From Malassezia japonica (Eukaryota > Basidiomycota > Malasseziomycetes > Malasseziales > Malasseziaceae), in NCBI RefSeq assembly GCF_029542785.1, contig NC_083376.1:484817-548816 (forward strand): a DNA stretch of 64,000 nt. Direction: 5' to 3'. Position 1 is the stretch's first letter, and each line of letters starts with the position of its first letter. The translations under genes and the position numbers were made by a program. Under the pieces are notes generated by a model that had not been told where the DNA came from, did no database searches, and saw nothing but the letters and a program-made list of their open reading frames with translations. Shown piece after piece: positions 10,741-21,773 of the stretch.

Positions 10741-10926
10741 GTGTGTCGGTCGCGCCGCCAAAAATTTGGACGACTCCACATGGCACGCCACATGGCATCA
10801 CGTGGACATGCATCTGTAGTTCTGTATACATTCACGTGATATTCTATCGGCGGCAAAGGCCTCCGCTGCGCGCCTACGGCATTGTCCCTCACCACCTCAA
10901 GGAGTTCCTTCGGAAGAGCTTCAAAG

Positions 10927-11429
10927 ATGGTGAGTACGCTTGTTGCGCCGCCTTGTATCGTGCTTTCTAAGAGAACTACACAATACAAGGATGCGCAACA
11001 TGCTCCTGCGAGAATTGTATGCTAACCTTACAGACGCGTCTCTACAGCAAGGGCCGGATCGTGAGCCACAGGCGCGGTAAGCGCAACACCTACCCCAACG
11101 TCTCGCTCGTCAAGATTGAGGGTGTGGAGAGCACCAGCGATGCTCAGTTCTACCTCGGCAAGGTACGTCGGAGCGCACGCAAGTGCGGCGGACATGAGAT
11201 GCTAACCACCAGCGCATTGCCTACGTCTACAAGGCCCCCACCGAGAAGCGCGGCACCAAGGTCCGCGTTATCTGGGGCCGCGTTACCCGGACACACGGTG
11301 GCAACGGTGTTGTGCGCACCAAGTTCCGCCACAACATCCCCCCCCACGCCTTTGGCGAGTCGGTCCGCATTCTGCTGTACCCGAGCAACAGTATGTATTT
11401 TCCTGTGTTGCATGCTAACCCCAGTCTAA
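10927..11429 (+). CDS. RPL33: 60S ribosomal protein eL33 (RPL33/L35A)
   Basis: Four exons. The first coding exon is only the ATG (10927-10929), followed by introns at 10930-11033 (104 nt), 11163-11212 (50 nt) and 11391-11424 (34 nt). Product 104 aa, the usual eL33 size. Signatures are [20 protein letters not shown] (spanning intron 2), [20 protein letters not shown], and [10 protein letters not shown] at the end. The last codons are completed only after the third intron. These introns are conventional, each with a distinct CTAAC branch element, and much longer than the 22-nt class in neighbouring genes. This fits the general fungal tendency of ribosomal protein genes to have longer introns near the start codon. 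Confidence 0.93.
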
Positions 11430-11793
11430 AACGCCTACTGTACGGGTTGCGACAGGCATGACGCTGTGTATGCATCCCCTTAGGACTGTACCTGTCATAC
11501 GCCCACAGCGCGAGCTGAAAATTTAAAGTTCCATGGCGATGCCGCCTTGGCATGATTACCGATTCTGTGACGGGAGCGGGGTGTATAGGAATGCACCCGA
11601 GTTGATTGTGCACGAGTGTGCTGTGTGATGTCAGTGAACCCTGTTTTTATCTAGTCGGTGCCCGCCTAGTTCGCTACGCCATGGACACCGCACTTAAACT
11701 AGCAGGGAAGAACGAGGGGTTGTGCAGATCGGCCACACCGCCCGCAAGGGACGATAGGGTATGTCCGTTTTGAAGCAGCCCTACATACATTCT
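11430..11793. other. Convergent intergenic stretch, nothing recognised
   Basis: 364 bp between the RPL33 stop and the DUF1746 gene stop. It contains no convincing ORF, tRNA or repeat. It presumably holds the two 3' UTRs. Confidence 0.5.
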
Positions 11794-12541
11794 CTAGCTT
11801 GGGTATCTTAAGTCGGTCGGTGAATCAATCGTCGTCTGCCATAACGACTCCCACCGCACAATCGCGATGGGGAGCCGGGAGCTGGGCAGGATATCTTCGT
11901 CACGGTCCTGGTCGTCGGGGCGCGTCGACGTGCTCTCGTGGCCTTCCGCATCGGGCGAAGAGGTCTGCGAGGCAAGCAGCCGCTCGTTCACGTCCTCTTC
12001 CGACAGGTCATAGTAGACAGGCCCCGCAGAATCCCTTTCCATCACCGCGTGCTCTTCGGGGGTAATGTCGAGCGAATTCACACGGGTCGCGTCCAACCGG
12101 CACTTGGCCTCTTCCACAGTGATGGTCATAAGCACAATATGGAAGAACCAAATCACGACGTCGACCAGGAGCAGGTGCACCTTGGACACCGCATAGTCCT
12201 GCCCCACAAAATCGAGTATCACCCGGGGGGCGGTCGGCGAGGTGTCCTGGAAGAGCTGGTTCGCAGCGCACAGGAGGTGAAACATGGTCACCGAGCGCGC
12301 AAAGCCGGGCAGGGACCGCGCGACGGGGATCAGATTCGGCTGGACTGGGTGAGTCGGGGCACGTACGGAATTGCTGGGTCAGTCGCGCGACGTACATAGA
12401 GCACCATGAGCCGGATACATAAGAGGATCGTGAGGCCATCTAGCACATAGGCATAGACCATCATCACGGTCAAGACCCGGCGGAGCTTGGGTGAGCCAGG
12501 GAACCTACCAAGCCGAGCGCCTCGCGCCGCTCTTTTCGCAT
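11794..12541 (-). CDS. DUF1746 family membrane protein with a 7-nt microexon
   Basis: Four exons: 12541-12509, 12485-12396, 12373-12367 (7 nt) and 12344-11794. Introns are 12486-12508 (23 nt), 12374-12395 (22 nt) and 12345-12366 (22 nt). Product 226 aa. The N-terminal half resembles the fungal DUF1746 domain: a basic start (MRKERREALGLLRRVL), two hydrophobic segments (MMVYAYVLDGLTILLCIRL and LLVDVVIWFFHIVLM) and the LDFVGQDYAVSKVHLLL signature between them. The microexon (CAATTCC) contributes Gln-Phe and the first base of Leu, giving LYQFLQPN, which fits the domain; only the spliced form keeps the frame open. The acidic C-terminus is cytosolic-looking. The function is unknown. The start at 12541 avoids overlap with the divergent gene; an upstream in-frame ATG at 12619 also exists. 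Confidence 0.68.
12367..12373 (-). other. 7-nt microexon
   Basis: Minus-strand CAATTCC, bounded on both sides by 22-nt introns that each start GTACGT and end in a CTGAC or CTCAC element plus CCAG. Skipping it, or retaining either intron, breaks the frame into the conserved second transmembrane region. Its inclusion keeps it open. Confidence 0.65.
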
Positions 12542-12617
12542 CGCAGCACGGACCTGTGGAGGAGCGGGCGAAGCGATCGGCCGAAGTGGAGGCGCGGCGC
12601 GCGGCTTGACGCGTAGC

Positions 12618-13400
12618 ATGTCCCAGTCGTGCCAGAATGCATTTATTCTGCAGAGTCTCGGGCTCGATGGCGTGCAGGATGCCCACGATACCCAGCGCGA
12701 GACACAGGATCGTGATACTTTGACGCAGCGGCCACCGCCCGAGATTCCCGAGGCGCTCACTGCGCCCGAATTTGACGAGCTCAAGCTCCTTTCCAACCGG
12801 TGGAACCACAAAGTGCCGGAGCAGTATGACGAGAACGGAAACGAGACATACGAGTGGGGGTGGTACCAGTCGGTACAGCGTCTGTGGAGCCGGTGGCAGG
12901 ATATTTTTGAGCGCTTCAGCGATGCGCACCTCACCGACGACACGGAAATCTACCTGGGCCGCGCCAAGGTCCCTGGCGACGTGCCGCGCTATGTGCCACG
13001 CGAACAAGAGTCTATGGATGAGGAAGAGCTGCACCGCTTTGCGATGGAGCAGGCGTTGGCCGACACGAGTGGCGCGCCGCTGTCGCAGCAGGAGCTCGAG
13101 ACCAAGATGGCCGACATCAAAGAGTTTCTGCGGCTCGAGTCGACGCGCCGCGCAATGCACGGCGACGAGAACGAGTTGGAGGATGTTGTGGACCTTGGCG
13201 AGCCCGAGCAGCCGCCCAAGCCCCCACCTCCTCCCCGCACGCCGATCAGCACCGAGGCGCATGCCGACATTGGCGTCGAGCTCGACATTTATCGCTCCGT
13301 CAAACGCGAAGCCGTAGAACAGCTGCTGCGGTCCGACACGCTCGGCAACTCGGCGCTCCCTTATGATATCCCCGGTCTGCAAACCATGCTTGCGGCCTAA
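12618..13400 (+). CDS. Hypothetical protein, Trp-rich N-half
   Basis: Single exon, 260 aa, not recognised. A short aromatic segment (YEWGWYQSVQRLWSRWQDIF, about residues 80-99) looks like an amphipathic or structured helix. An acidic, helix-forming middle, a Pro run (about residues 197-203) and a short C-terminal helix (VELDIYRSVKREAVEQLL) follow. It has no signal peptide or membrane segment. It is divergent from the DUF1746 gene over 76 bp and convergent with POL1 with 10 bp between stops. GC-rich codon usage matches its neighbours, so it is probably a real fungal gene of unknown role. Confidence 0.72.
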   Translation: MSQSCQNAFILQSLGLDGVQDAHDTQRETQDRDTLTQRPPPEIPEALTAPEFDELKLLSNRWNHKVPEQYDENGNETYEWGWYQSVQRLWSRWQDIFERFSDAHLTDDTEIYLGRAKVPGDVPRYVPREQESMDEEELHRFAMEQALADTSGAPLSQQELETKMADIKEFLRLESTRRAMHGDENELEDVVDLGEPEQPPKPPPPPRTPISTEAHADIGVELDIYRSVKREAVEQLLRSDTLGNSALPYDIPGLQTMLAA

Positions 13401-13410
13401 TGTACTATAT

Positions 13411-16400
13411 CTACACACGCATAAAGCCAAAGAGCTTCCGCAGCCCGACGTACCGCCGCCCGTTACGGCCCAGGTACTGCTGCACCAGCGCATGCAGTGC
13501 ACCGATCGACTCTTTGTGCGCTTGCATCGTGTCCTGCACATACTTGCGCTGCGGCCCATCGCCAATCTCGGCGAGCGCACGCTCCGCGTCAAAGAGGTAG
13601 TCCAGGTAGCACAGCTGGGTGTACAGCTCCTTGTCCGAGTACTCCTGCTTCGTCTTGCCGCGGCAGCCCTGGACGAGGCAGCGGCCGCTGTAGACACCCG
13701 TCTGGTTCGTCCGCGCACCGCACGTCGACTCGGTGCAGATCGACCAGGCGTGGTAGTACTGCGCAATGTACGAGCGGATCGCCAGCTCGAGCTGCACTAC
13801 CATCGACGGCAGCGCAAGCGGCGCGCCGCACGCGGCATTCGTACACGCAAAACCGCGCTCCAGCGACAGCGCATGGGGTGCGTCCGGCTTCAGCTTCGCG
13901 AGGCCGTCCACGACACTCGCCTCACCGCACTTGCGGCAGCGGATCGAGAGTGGCGCACACTGCGCGTAGCGCACGACGCTCGGAACTTGGCTATCGAGCG
14001 GCGCAAACTCGCGGCCGCTGCCCGTGCTGTCCGCGGCGGAAGGCGCGGCGTACGCGTGCGCGTCCAGACCAAGGCACGCTGCGAGGCGCGAGCGATCGGT
14101 ACCTTCGATGCTCTCGCAGATACGCTCGATCGGGGGCATGATCTGCAGCGAGAGGTAGTGCTTGTAGTCGATGGTGTACGCGGCATCGTCTGTGTGCCGG
14201 CGCACGTCGTCCGGATGGAACGCGCGCTCGGCCTGCGTCGCCTTGGACTCGGCAGCCTGTTGCGGTCCGACACAAAAGACGTAGGGAATCACGTCGCCGC
14301 TGCGGGCGCTCTCGTTCTTGGCGAGCATGCGCAGCGCGACCTGGACGTGAGGTTGGCTCTGCGCATCGGGGTAGTCCTTGGGGTGTTTGCCGAGACGCTT
14401 GTAGATGACATAGTCCTCGAGCGGGATCTTGCCGCCTTTGACGTCAGTCGCGACCTGCTCGAGGTACTCGTGGATCTTTTCCACGACCGTCTCGGTAGCC
14501 TCGCCGGAGAGGATCTGGCCTAGGACGTAACTCGAGACGTTCTTCGAGAGCTGGCAGTACTCGCGGCGCTTCATGTCGAGACCCTTGATCTCGGTGCTAG
14601 TCTTGCCCGAGTCGCTGACGAGCAGCGCAGCGTACTTCTTCTTTTGCAGGAGCAGCATGCGCTGGAACACACCGTCAATGTCAATCTCGAGGAGCTTGTA
14701 CTTTTCATTGACCGCGCGCTTGAATTCGTTGCCGATACGCAGCGCCTCGCTGTAGTCCACGCAGTTGGTGTTGATCATGACACTATCCGTGTCGCCGTAA
14801 ATCACATCCAGAGACATGCTCTCGGCCAGCTCGCGGGTCGTCGTGAGAATCTCACGGCCCTTGAACGTAGTCAGGGCGGCGAGAGGGCGCGCGTAGAAGC
14901 GCGAGTTCTCGAAACCAAGACAGCCGTACATCGAGTTCGCAGTGAGCTTGAGCGCCTGCTGCTTAATGTTCCACTGGAGGAGCTTGAGCGCGGGCGCGTT
15001 CTTGTCCTTCATCAGCCCCTTGACCTGACGACGACGGTTCACGAGCGTAGCAATGAGGTGGGGCAGCACACCTTGCGTAATGTCCGACGAGGGAATCTCT
15101 GGGACCTGGTCGCCTTCCGCCAGACCCGCGTCCGAGCGGTCGACCGTCGTGAAGTCGATATTAAACTCTTGGATAATGCTGGGGTACAGCGAGTTAAAGT
15201 CCATGACCAGGATATAGCGGTCCCACAGACCACGCTTCGGCTCAAAGACCAGACCACCCTTGAACTTTTCCTTCTTGGTCGGCGCCTCGCCTTCGTCCTT
15301 GCCACTCTTGAGCGCTTTCTTCTCCCAGGCCGAGATCTTGTCGGGGCAGATGTACTTTTTGCGGTGGAACTCGTGCAGCAAAATATACTCGTTGCGCTCC
15401 GCACGACCGCCGTTCAGCGTACGCGACCACGAGTTACCGGCCAGGTTCGTGAGCTGCTTGGTGAGCGCAAGCAGCTGGACCTTGCTCGCGATGGCCATCT
15501 GGAAGAAGGAATCCACCTCGCAGTGACGCACAAATGTCAGCAGACGCTCGGGCGTCGGCGCCGTGCAGTCAAAGTACGATGCAATGTCGTCAGGGTCGAT
15601 GTCCTCACGCTGGATGTTGAGGTAGGTGCGGCACATCTCGCTCAGCGACCAGGTCGTGGAGCTGATCATGCCCTTGGCCGTGTCACTCGACAAATCGCAC
15701 ACCAGGCGGCCGGCCAGCATACGCGTGTTCATGCCTTGGCGCAGCATCGGCCACTTGGTCCGGCGCAGGCGGCCCATCTTGCTCCACTGCTCGCACTTGA
15801 GGTCCTTCATGCGATGCAGCAGAATGTCCAGGTTCGAGCCGGCAAAGTCGTACGACAGAATCACATCAGGATCGTTAAGATGCACCTGCGCAAGGAAGCT
15901 GTTCAGCACCATACGCTCGTACTTGAGCGCTTGGATCTTGGTCTTGCCCTGCTTCGCCTCCTGCTCGAAGCGCGTAGGGAACGACGGGCCGAGCGGGCGC
16001 ACCGCCGTAAAGGACGTCGACGGGAGCTGCTCCGGCGGCGTGGGGTTCTCGAGAGACGCGTCGCGCCACACGCGCGCGCTCACCGCTACAATCTCGCGCT
16101 TGTTCTCCTTGTAGTTCACCACCGAGCGGCTCGAAAGCGACATGATCGTGATCGGCGGCATCTCTTTCGGCGCGGTCGCGTCGGTATCCGCGAACGGCGC
16201 AACCTCTTTGGGATCGTCGACCGACAGCTCGAGCTTGCTCCAGGTCTGCGGCGCCTGCGTGCTCACGCTCGCATTCTCGATGCGGAGCCAGCACGGGCCC
16301 ATGATGCGGCGCTTGATGACAAACAGCTCAAAGGCCGTCGTGTTGGTGCCGAACGCACGCGAGAACGTCGCGCCGCTCACGTCCATCGGCAGCTGCGGCT

Positions 16401-17813
16401 CGTCAAAGCCATACTTGACCTTCATGTACTCGCCCTCAGCCGGCACGTCCTGTAGCTCGAACGCGTACTTGCGCGTGACCCACTTGCCGAGCCACGCCTG
16501 GATGCCATGCTTGGAGCGGATCGCGTCAAACTCGTCGTAGACTTCGTCCTCGCCCGGCGTCACGTCCGAGGGGTGGCCGTTCACCAGCATCTTGTCGCGT
16601 GGCTGCAAAAAGATGCAGCGTTCAATACCACCGACACTCACACAGCAGCTCACGTAGCGGTCGCTGCTGCGGTCCCACACCTTACCGAAGAGGTGCACGG
16701 TACCCTGAATCTCAAAGTGGTCTAGCCAGAAAAAGTGGACCGAGCGATCGTCCTGGAAGCACTGCACGCTCGACGTAGCCGGCGAGTTTTGCGTCGCATC
16801 CTTCACCGCAGGCGTTGCGGGCGCCGGCGAGCTTGTCGTGTCGACCAGGCCGGTGTGGACCGCGTGCCAGGACTGGAGGTTCTTGGGCGTCTCTTTCGGC
16901 GCCTCCTTCTTCACAGGCGGCGCGACGGCCGGCGTCGCGGGAGCCGGTGCACTAGCCTTGGCATTGACGAGGTTCGCGGTACGCTTGCCCTCGACGTGCA
17001 TCATGCCAAAGTCGTCCTCGTCCATGTCGTCCATCGGCTCGCTCTTGAGCTTCTTGGCACTCGCAGGCGTCGCGAGCGTCTCGACTTCTGCCTTGTCGGC
17101 GCTCCACGGCGGCGAGTCGCTGCCAGCGATGTGCACGTCGCCCGACCAGCTCTCGTTCGCAAACTCGGGCGGGTCGCTGCTTGCCTCGGTCGAGGAGGAG
17201 CTATCGTGGAGCGCGGGAAGCGCCGACGGCGCATGCAGCTGCTTCCGCTTGCGTGCAAGTACCATCGAGGGCGACTCGTAGCGCGACTCTTGCAGGCGCA
17301 CACTCTGGGGGCGCGCGGGCGTCGCGAGCGAGCCCTGGAGGCCGCCAAAGAGCTGCGACATGAACGCGTCTTCCGACTCTTTCGTCGGGGCGCTCTCGCG
17401 ACGCACGGGGCGGGCGGTGTTCGTATTGGGGCGGCCGACGTAGTCGAGTTGGCCGGCGGCGCTCTTGCGCGTGCGCTTCGCGCCTTTCTTGGGCTTCTTG
17501 CGGCCCGTCCGCTCAAAGTACTCTTGCTCGTCCTCGGTATCCGGCTCGGACGAGCTCTGTTCGTGGGTCTCCCACTCGTCCTGGCCATGGTCGACGTATC
17601 CACTGCCATCGTCATCTTCAATAAAGTCGTCTTCCATCATCCGGCCACGGACAATCGACTGGTAGGTCTGCTCCGAGACCTCGTCGTAAATCGAATCGTC
17701 GTCCTCGGCTTTGGGCTGCTGTTAGAATTAGTACTTACGTGCACGCGTGCACCACCAGTGCGCGAGGCTTTCAAAGCGGCAAGCGCTTCGAGCCTCTGTG
17801 CGCGGCTCGCCAT
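13411..17813 (-). CDS. POL1: DNA polymerase alpha catalytic subunit
   Basis: Family B replicative polymerase that extends primase RNA primers; about 1460 aa. A 20-nt intron at 17719-17738 separates a 75-nt first coding exon (MASRAQRLEALAALKASRTG start) from the main exon. The acceptor could also be 3 nt downstream (tandem AG-CAG). The N-terminal signature DDFIEDDDGSGYVD is present. Polymerase motif A (MDFNSLYPSIIQEFN, about residue 865), motif B (KLTANSMYGCLGF) and motif C (VIYGDTDSVMI, about residue 1000) are intact. The C-terminus has two Cys clusters (CRKCGEAS and later CTNAACG; CTESTCGAR and later CLVQGCRGK) for zinc/iron-sulfur binding and B-subunit contact. It converges on a hypothetical gene. 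Confidence 0.96.
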
Positions 17814-17921
17814 CTCCGCGCAGATCGTCGTGGATGCCAACGCGCGGCGCCCGACGCGGCACGCGTCTCGCTGCATTTACGCGTTACGTAATCTATTGTC
17901 TGGCATGCAGGTGGGTATGCA

Positions 17922-19139
17922 CTACGGCGAGTCGATCTCGCCGCGTCCTTTCTTGCTGCGCTTGCGCTTGCGGGGGGCTGGGTCGCGGTCCGTGTGCCGC
18001 GGCTTGTCCTCGCGCTCAAGGAGCCAGCGGCTTACGTCGGAGGGGAGCGCAGACGTGCTCAGGCCTTCGAGGCGGGCTGGGGGAGAGTCTTCGCGTTCCT
18101 CGTCCTCCGGCTCGGATGGGGGCGCCGGTTCGTCTTGCGTCTTGGTCGCAAACCAGTCGCGCTGGCTGCCAGATGGAGCTGCAGAGGGCTCGGGCGCTTC
18201 TTCATCCGAGAGGCCCGCCCACTCGCCGGCCTCGGCAAAAATATCGTCCTCGTCCTCCACTTGGGGAACAAAGCTCGGGGGCGCAGCAGGGCGGGAAGTA
18301 GAGGCGTGCGTAGGAGGAGTAGGATCGTGAGTTTGAAAAGTAGAGCTGGAAGGGGGAGCGGGTGTCGTGGATGGGTCGTGCGTGGGCTCTGCGTCGTGTG
18401 AGGGAGGAGGCGGGGCAGGGCCAGACGTAGATGGGGAAACAGCCTGGCTCTGTGCATGCTCCGATACAGTCGGTTCTGGCGCACTTCCTTTCTCATTCAC
18501 AGCGGGCCGCACATGCACCTGTGACTTTGCTGCCCGAGGCCGCAGGGCTGCGGGGTCGGTCAGTGCACGGTCTGCCGCGTCCCCAGGCGTGCTCGCAGCG
18601 TGCGATTCCGGAGCGGGCGCACTAGTTTCCGGCGCCTTTTTCTTCTTCTTGCGCATGCGCTTGCCATTTACATAGATAAACTCGGGCGCCTCTTCTTTTG
18701 GCGCTGGTGCCTGCTGCGCAGCCTGTGTGATCGGGCGAAAAGCCGGCGCGTCGTTCGCCGGCTCTTGCACCGTCCGCCCCGCTTCGAGTGCTGCGTCGAG
18801 GTCTGCGTCCGAGACGTGTGCACGGTCATTGTCCTCGTCCGCCCCCGCCTCTGGCTCCTCTATCGGCATCGGACGGAACTCGAGCGGCACATCGATACCC
18901 CGTCGCCGCATCTCGGCGCGGTCTACATAGGCATGCTTCGAGTGCGATCCGCGAAACTCGGTGCTGGCGACCTGGCGCGGCTTGAATTCGTCGGGTTCTT
19001 CCTCATTTTTCGCGCTCCTGCGGCGCTCGCTGGGATGGTAGCTCCGTCGCTGCCCAAAGTTGCGATCGTAGCCCTGCCCACTCCGCGCGCCGTCTGCACG
19101 CGGAGCCGACACCAGGTTGCGAAAGGCCTGTTGGTCCAT
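17922..19139 (-). CDS. Basic/acidic low-complexity protein with RED-like N-terminus
   Basis: Single exon, 405 aa. The start MDQQAFRNLVSAPRA resembles the beginning of RED/IK spliceosomal proteins, and KHAYVDRAEMRRRGID is a second conserved-looking block at about residues 68-84. The middle has an EFIYVNGKRMRKKKKK basic patch. Much of the rest is Pro/Ala/Ser/Thr-rich and disordered, and the C-terminus has a nuclear-localisation-like RKRKRSKKGRG. If truly RED-like it would act in spliceosome activation with Smu1. The similarity is limited to short motifs, so this is a weak call. It is head-to-head with pyridoxal kinase over only 38 bp. Confidence 0.5.
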   Translation of the reverse strand: MDQQAFRNLVSAPRADGARSGQGYDRNFGQRRSYHPSERRRSAKNEEEPDEFKPRQVASTEFRGSHSKHAYVDRAEMRRRGIDVPLEFRPMPIEEPEAGADEDNDRAHVSDADLDAALEAGRTVQEPANDAPAFRPITQAAQQAPAPKEEAPEFIYVNGKRMRKKKKKAPETSAPAPESHAASTPGDAADRALTDPAALRPRAAKSQVHVRPAVNEKGSAPEPTVSEHAQSQAVSPSTSGPAPPPPSHDAEPTHDPSTTPAPPSSSTFQTHDPTPPTHASTSRPAAPPSFVPQVEDEDDIFAEAGEWAGLSDEEAPEPSAAPSGSQRDWFATKTQDEPAPPSEPEDEEREDSPPARLEGLSTSALPSDVSRWLLEREDKPRHTDRDPAPRKRKRSKKGRGEIDSP

Positions 19140-19177
19140 CGTGGAGGCGCTGAGTCAGCGTCCTCACTCTCGCGAGC
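19140..19177. promoter_or_regulatory. 38-bp bidirectional promoter with TGAGTCA and CTCGCGAG
   Basis: The entire gap between two divergent start codons. It contains a Gcn4/AP-1 type TGAGTCA (19151-19157) and a palindromic CTCGCGAG (19169-19176). The function is inferred from position only. Confidence 0.35.
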
Positions 19178-20318
19178 ATGAGCGAGGCCACGGCCGTGTA
19201 CCGCCTGCTGACGATCCAGAGCCACGTAGCGTCTGGCTACGTCGGTACGTACCTATACTAATGTAGGCAATCGTGCAGGCACCTTTCCCTCGCAGCTCCT
19301 GGGCTGGGACGTGGACGCGGTGAATACGGTGCAGTTTTCGAACCACACCGGATACGGGCGCTGGGGCGGCCTGCGTTTCGACGCGGCACACCTCGCCGAC
19401 GTCTTTGCCAACATGAAGAAGAACGGTCTGCTGCGGCATAACCGAATCCTCACAGGTACGTTGCGCACGCACGCTGATCTAGGCTATACGCCGTCGCCCG
19501 AAGCGCTTGCTGCAGTGGAGGACCTGATCCGCGCCGAGCGCCAAAAGAACTCCTCGCTAATCTATCTGCTGGACCCTGTGATGGGTGACATGGACCGCGG
19601 GATGTACGTGTCGCCCGACGTGCTGCCGATCTACCGCCGCATGCTGCACCTCTCGTCCATTATCTGCCCGAACCAGTTTGAGGCGCAGGTCCTGGCGGGC
19701 ATGGATATCACCTCGCTCGACACGATGAAAGCGGTGCTCACCAAGCTTCACGCGGAGTATGGGGTGCCGCACGTCGTCATCACCTCGCTCGAACTGCCGG
19801 CCGACGACCTCGCCAAGATCGGCGCGGCGGTCACGCTTCCAGACGGCGCGCAGCCCATGCTCCTGGTAGGCTCGACGTGGGACGCGGAGAAGAAGTCGCC
19901 TCGGCCCTGGTTTCTGCAGTTCCCGTCGCACGGCGAGTACTTTAGCGGCGTCGGCGACTTGTTCGCCGCGCTGACCCTCGCCCGCTTCAGCGAGACGCCC
20001 GACGACCTCCCCGAGGCCGCGCGGGCCTCGTATGCCTCCTACGGCACGCCGGCAGAGAACGAGTGTACACTGCCGATTGCACGGGCCATTACGCTCGCTG
20101 TCGCATCGCTCCAGCACGTCTTGCTCCGCACCCACAAGACGATGGTCGAACTCGGAAAAGAGGAGGGCGTCGATCCGTTCCAGCCTACTCACACTGCCAG
20201 CGTCGAGGACCGCGTAAAAGTCATGCGTATGCGCGAGCTGCGCATTATCCAGAGCGCAGGCGACATTCTGCACCCCACCGTGCACTACCGTCCCCAGTGG
20301 ATGCACCATAGCGCATAG
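19178..20318 (+). CDS. BUD16: Pyridoxal kinase
   Basis: ATP-dependent kinase making pyridoxal 5'-phosphate by salvage. Three exons (19178-19244, 19267-19455, 19483-20318), with introns of 22 nt (19245-19266) and 27 nt (19456-19482); 363 aa. The strongly conserved segment IQSHVASGYVG joined to NRAGTFPSQLLGWDVDAVNT is rebuilt exactly across intron 1, and ILTGYTPSPEAL across intron 2. Other family signatures are NTVQFSNHTGYG, LLDPVMGD and the glycine-rich ATP-site GVGDLFAALTLARF. It lies only 11 bp upstream of the next same-strand gene's start, an unusually tight tandem pair. Confidence 0.93.
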
Positions 20319-20329
20319 CCTCCACTTTG

Positions 20330-21773
20330 ATGACGATCGCCGAATTGTACAATATTAAGCGCGCGGCGCGCGCCGATCGGCAGGTCGGCTACAAGCCCGA
20401 GAAGCTCACCGAGCCAGGGACGCCGCGCATCTGTGGGATGTACGTACTGTTTCTTACCCAGATGTTTTGCGCGGCCGGCCAAGTACAGCTGCCCATCGTG
20501 CAATATTCCGTACTGCTCCTTGCCATGCTTCCGCGCGAATGTGCACCGTGCGTGCTCGGAGCCGTTTGCGGTGCAGTCGGCTAGAGCAAATCTGGATAAA
20601 GGAGACGTGTCGGTGGACGACGAGGAGCGCCGCAAGACGCTCGAGCTCTTGTGGCGGCTCGAGACGGGCGAGGGCGTCGTGAGCGACGACAGCGACCAGG
20701 ACGACGTCGAGGACGACGGGCGCTCGGTGGACGAGCTGCTCGGCATGCTCTCGCTTGCAGACCGCCAGCGGTTCCAGTCTTTGCTTAGAGACCCTTCGCG
20801 CGCTGCACGTATGTACTTTGACGACGAAGAGCTTGTGCAGCTCTGGTGGAGCGGCGAGCAGTGGCCGGGCACAGATACTGCGTTTGCCTCGGACGTGAGC
20901 GCAATGGCAGCGGCACCGCCAGCACGCGTCGATCTTCGGTACAATGTGCTGGGCGTCCTCCTTGCGTATACGTACACGCTGCGTCATCTTCAGCTTGCAA
21001 GCTGTACGACGTTAGACAAAGCCACGGTGGCGGAGCCGAGTAGCGCATCGCTGCAAGCCGCGTCTGTGCCTGCGGACGATGACGACAGCGACGGCGAGCC
21101 GCCGCCTCTGGAAGACGTATCCGACAGCACTAGCGATACCCCTGCGCATGCCCCGGCAGAGCGTAGCATACCCGATACCAAGGCCGGCGATACAGACAAG
21201 GTCGGTGATACCCACGATACCCCGCTGGACGATACCGAGTCTGCCGAACTCCGCGATTCTGGCGTGCTTTTGCTGGAGCGACTTGCTCCTTTTCTCTTTG
21301 CGCCCCCACGCACGCCCGATGCGACGCTGGTGCTGACGAGCATCGAGGATGCGGGTCTGTACCTCCTGCAGAAGCTCGGCCCCAAAGACATGGGCACGGA
21401 GCCCGGCCAGCTCCTCCTTGCGCTCCTGCGCGATGTCGAGCCGCTGTGCGAGCCGCGGTCCGTTGCCGAGGCCGACGACGCCCTCGGCGCCGCTCCGCTC
21501 CTCCATGCCCTTGCCGACCTCGACGGATGGCTGCGTCCTAGGAAAAGCGCATCAAAAAAGCTCGTCTTTTACGCACATGCATACGCGTCTGCTCCTCACG
21601 AAGCACAGCAGTCGCTGCACCGCTCGCTGCAGCGCGAGATTGAGCGCCTGGAAAAAGAGCAGGACGACCAGCAGCACGTTGCGCGCGTCGCCGCAGCCAA
21701 CTCGACGGTCGGCCGCATGGACACGCGCGTCCAGCGGCTTTCTGCGCCAAACAAGATCGAGGTACTCGAGTAG
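20330..21773 (+). CDS. HIT-type zinc-finger protein, ZNHIT2-like
   Basis: Two exons (20330-20439 and 20462-21773) around a 22-nt intron at 20440-20461; 473 aa. Splicing completes an N-terminal zf-HIT: CGICFARPAKYSCPSCNIPY, then CSLPCFRANVHRACSE, with all eight Cys/His ligands present (about residues 35-70). ZNHIT2-type proteins assist R2TP/HSP90-dependent assembly, including U5 snRNP and polymerase complexes (family knowledge). The rest is acidic and helical, with a central low-complexity Asp/Thr-Pro section and a C-terminal coiled coil. Its TAG abuts the TAG of SPC34 on the other strand with no base between them. Confidence 0.8.
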
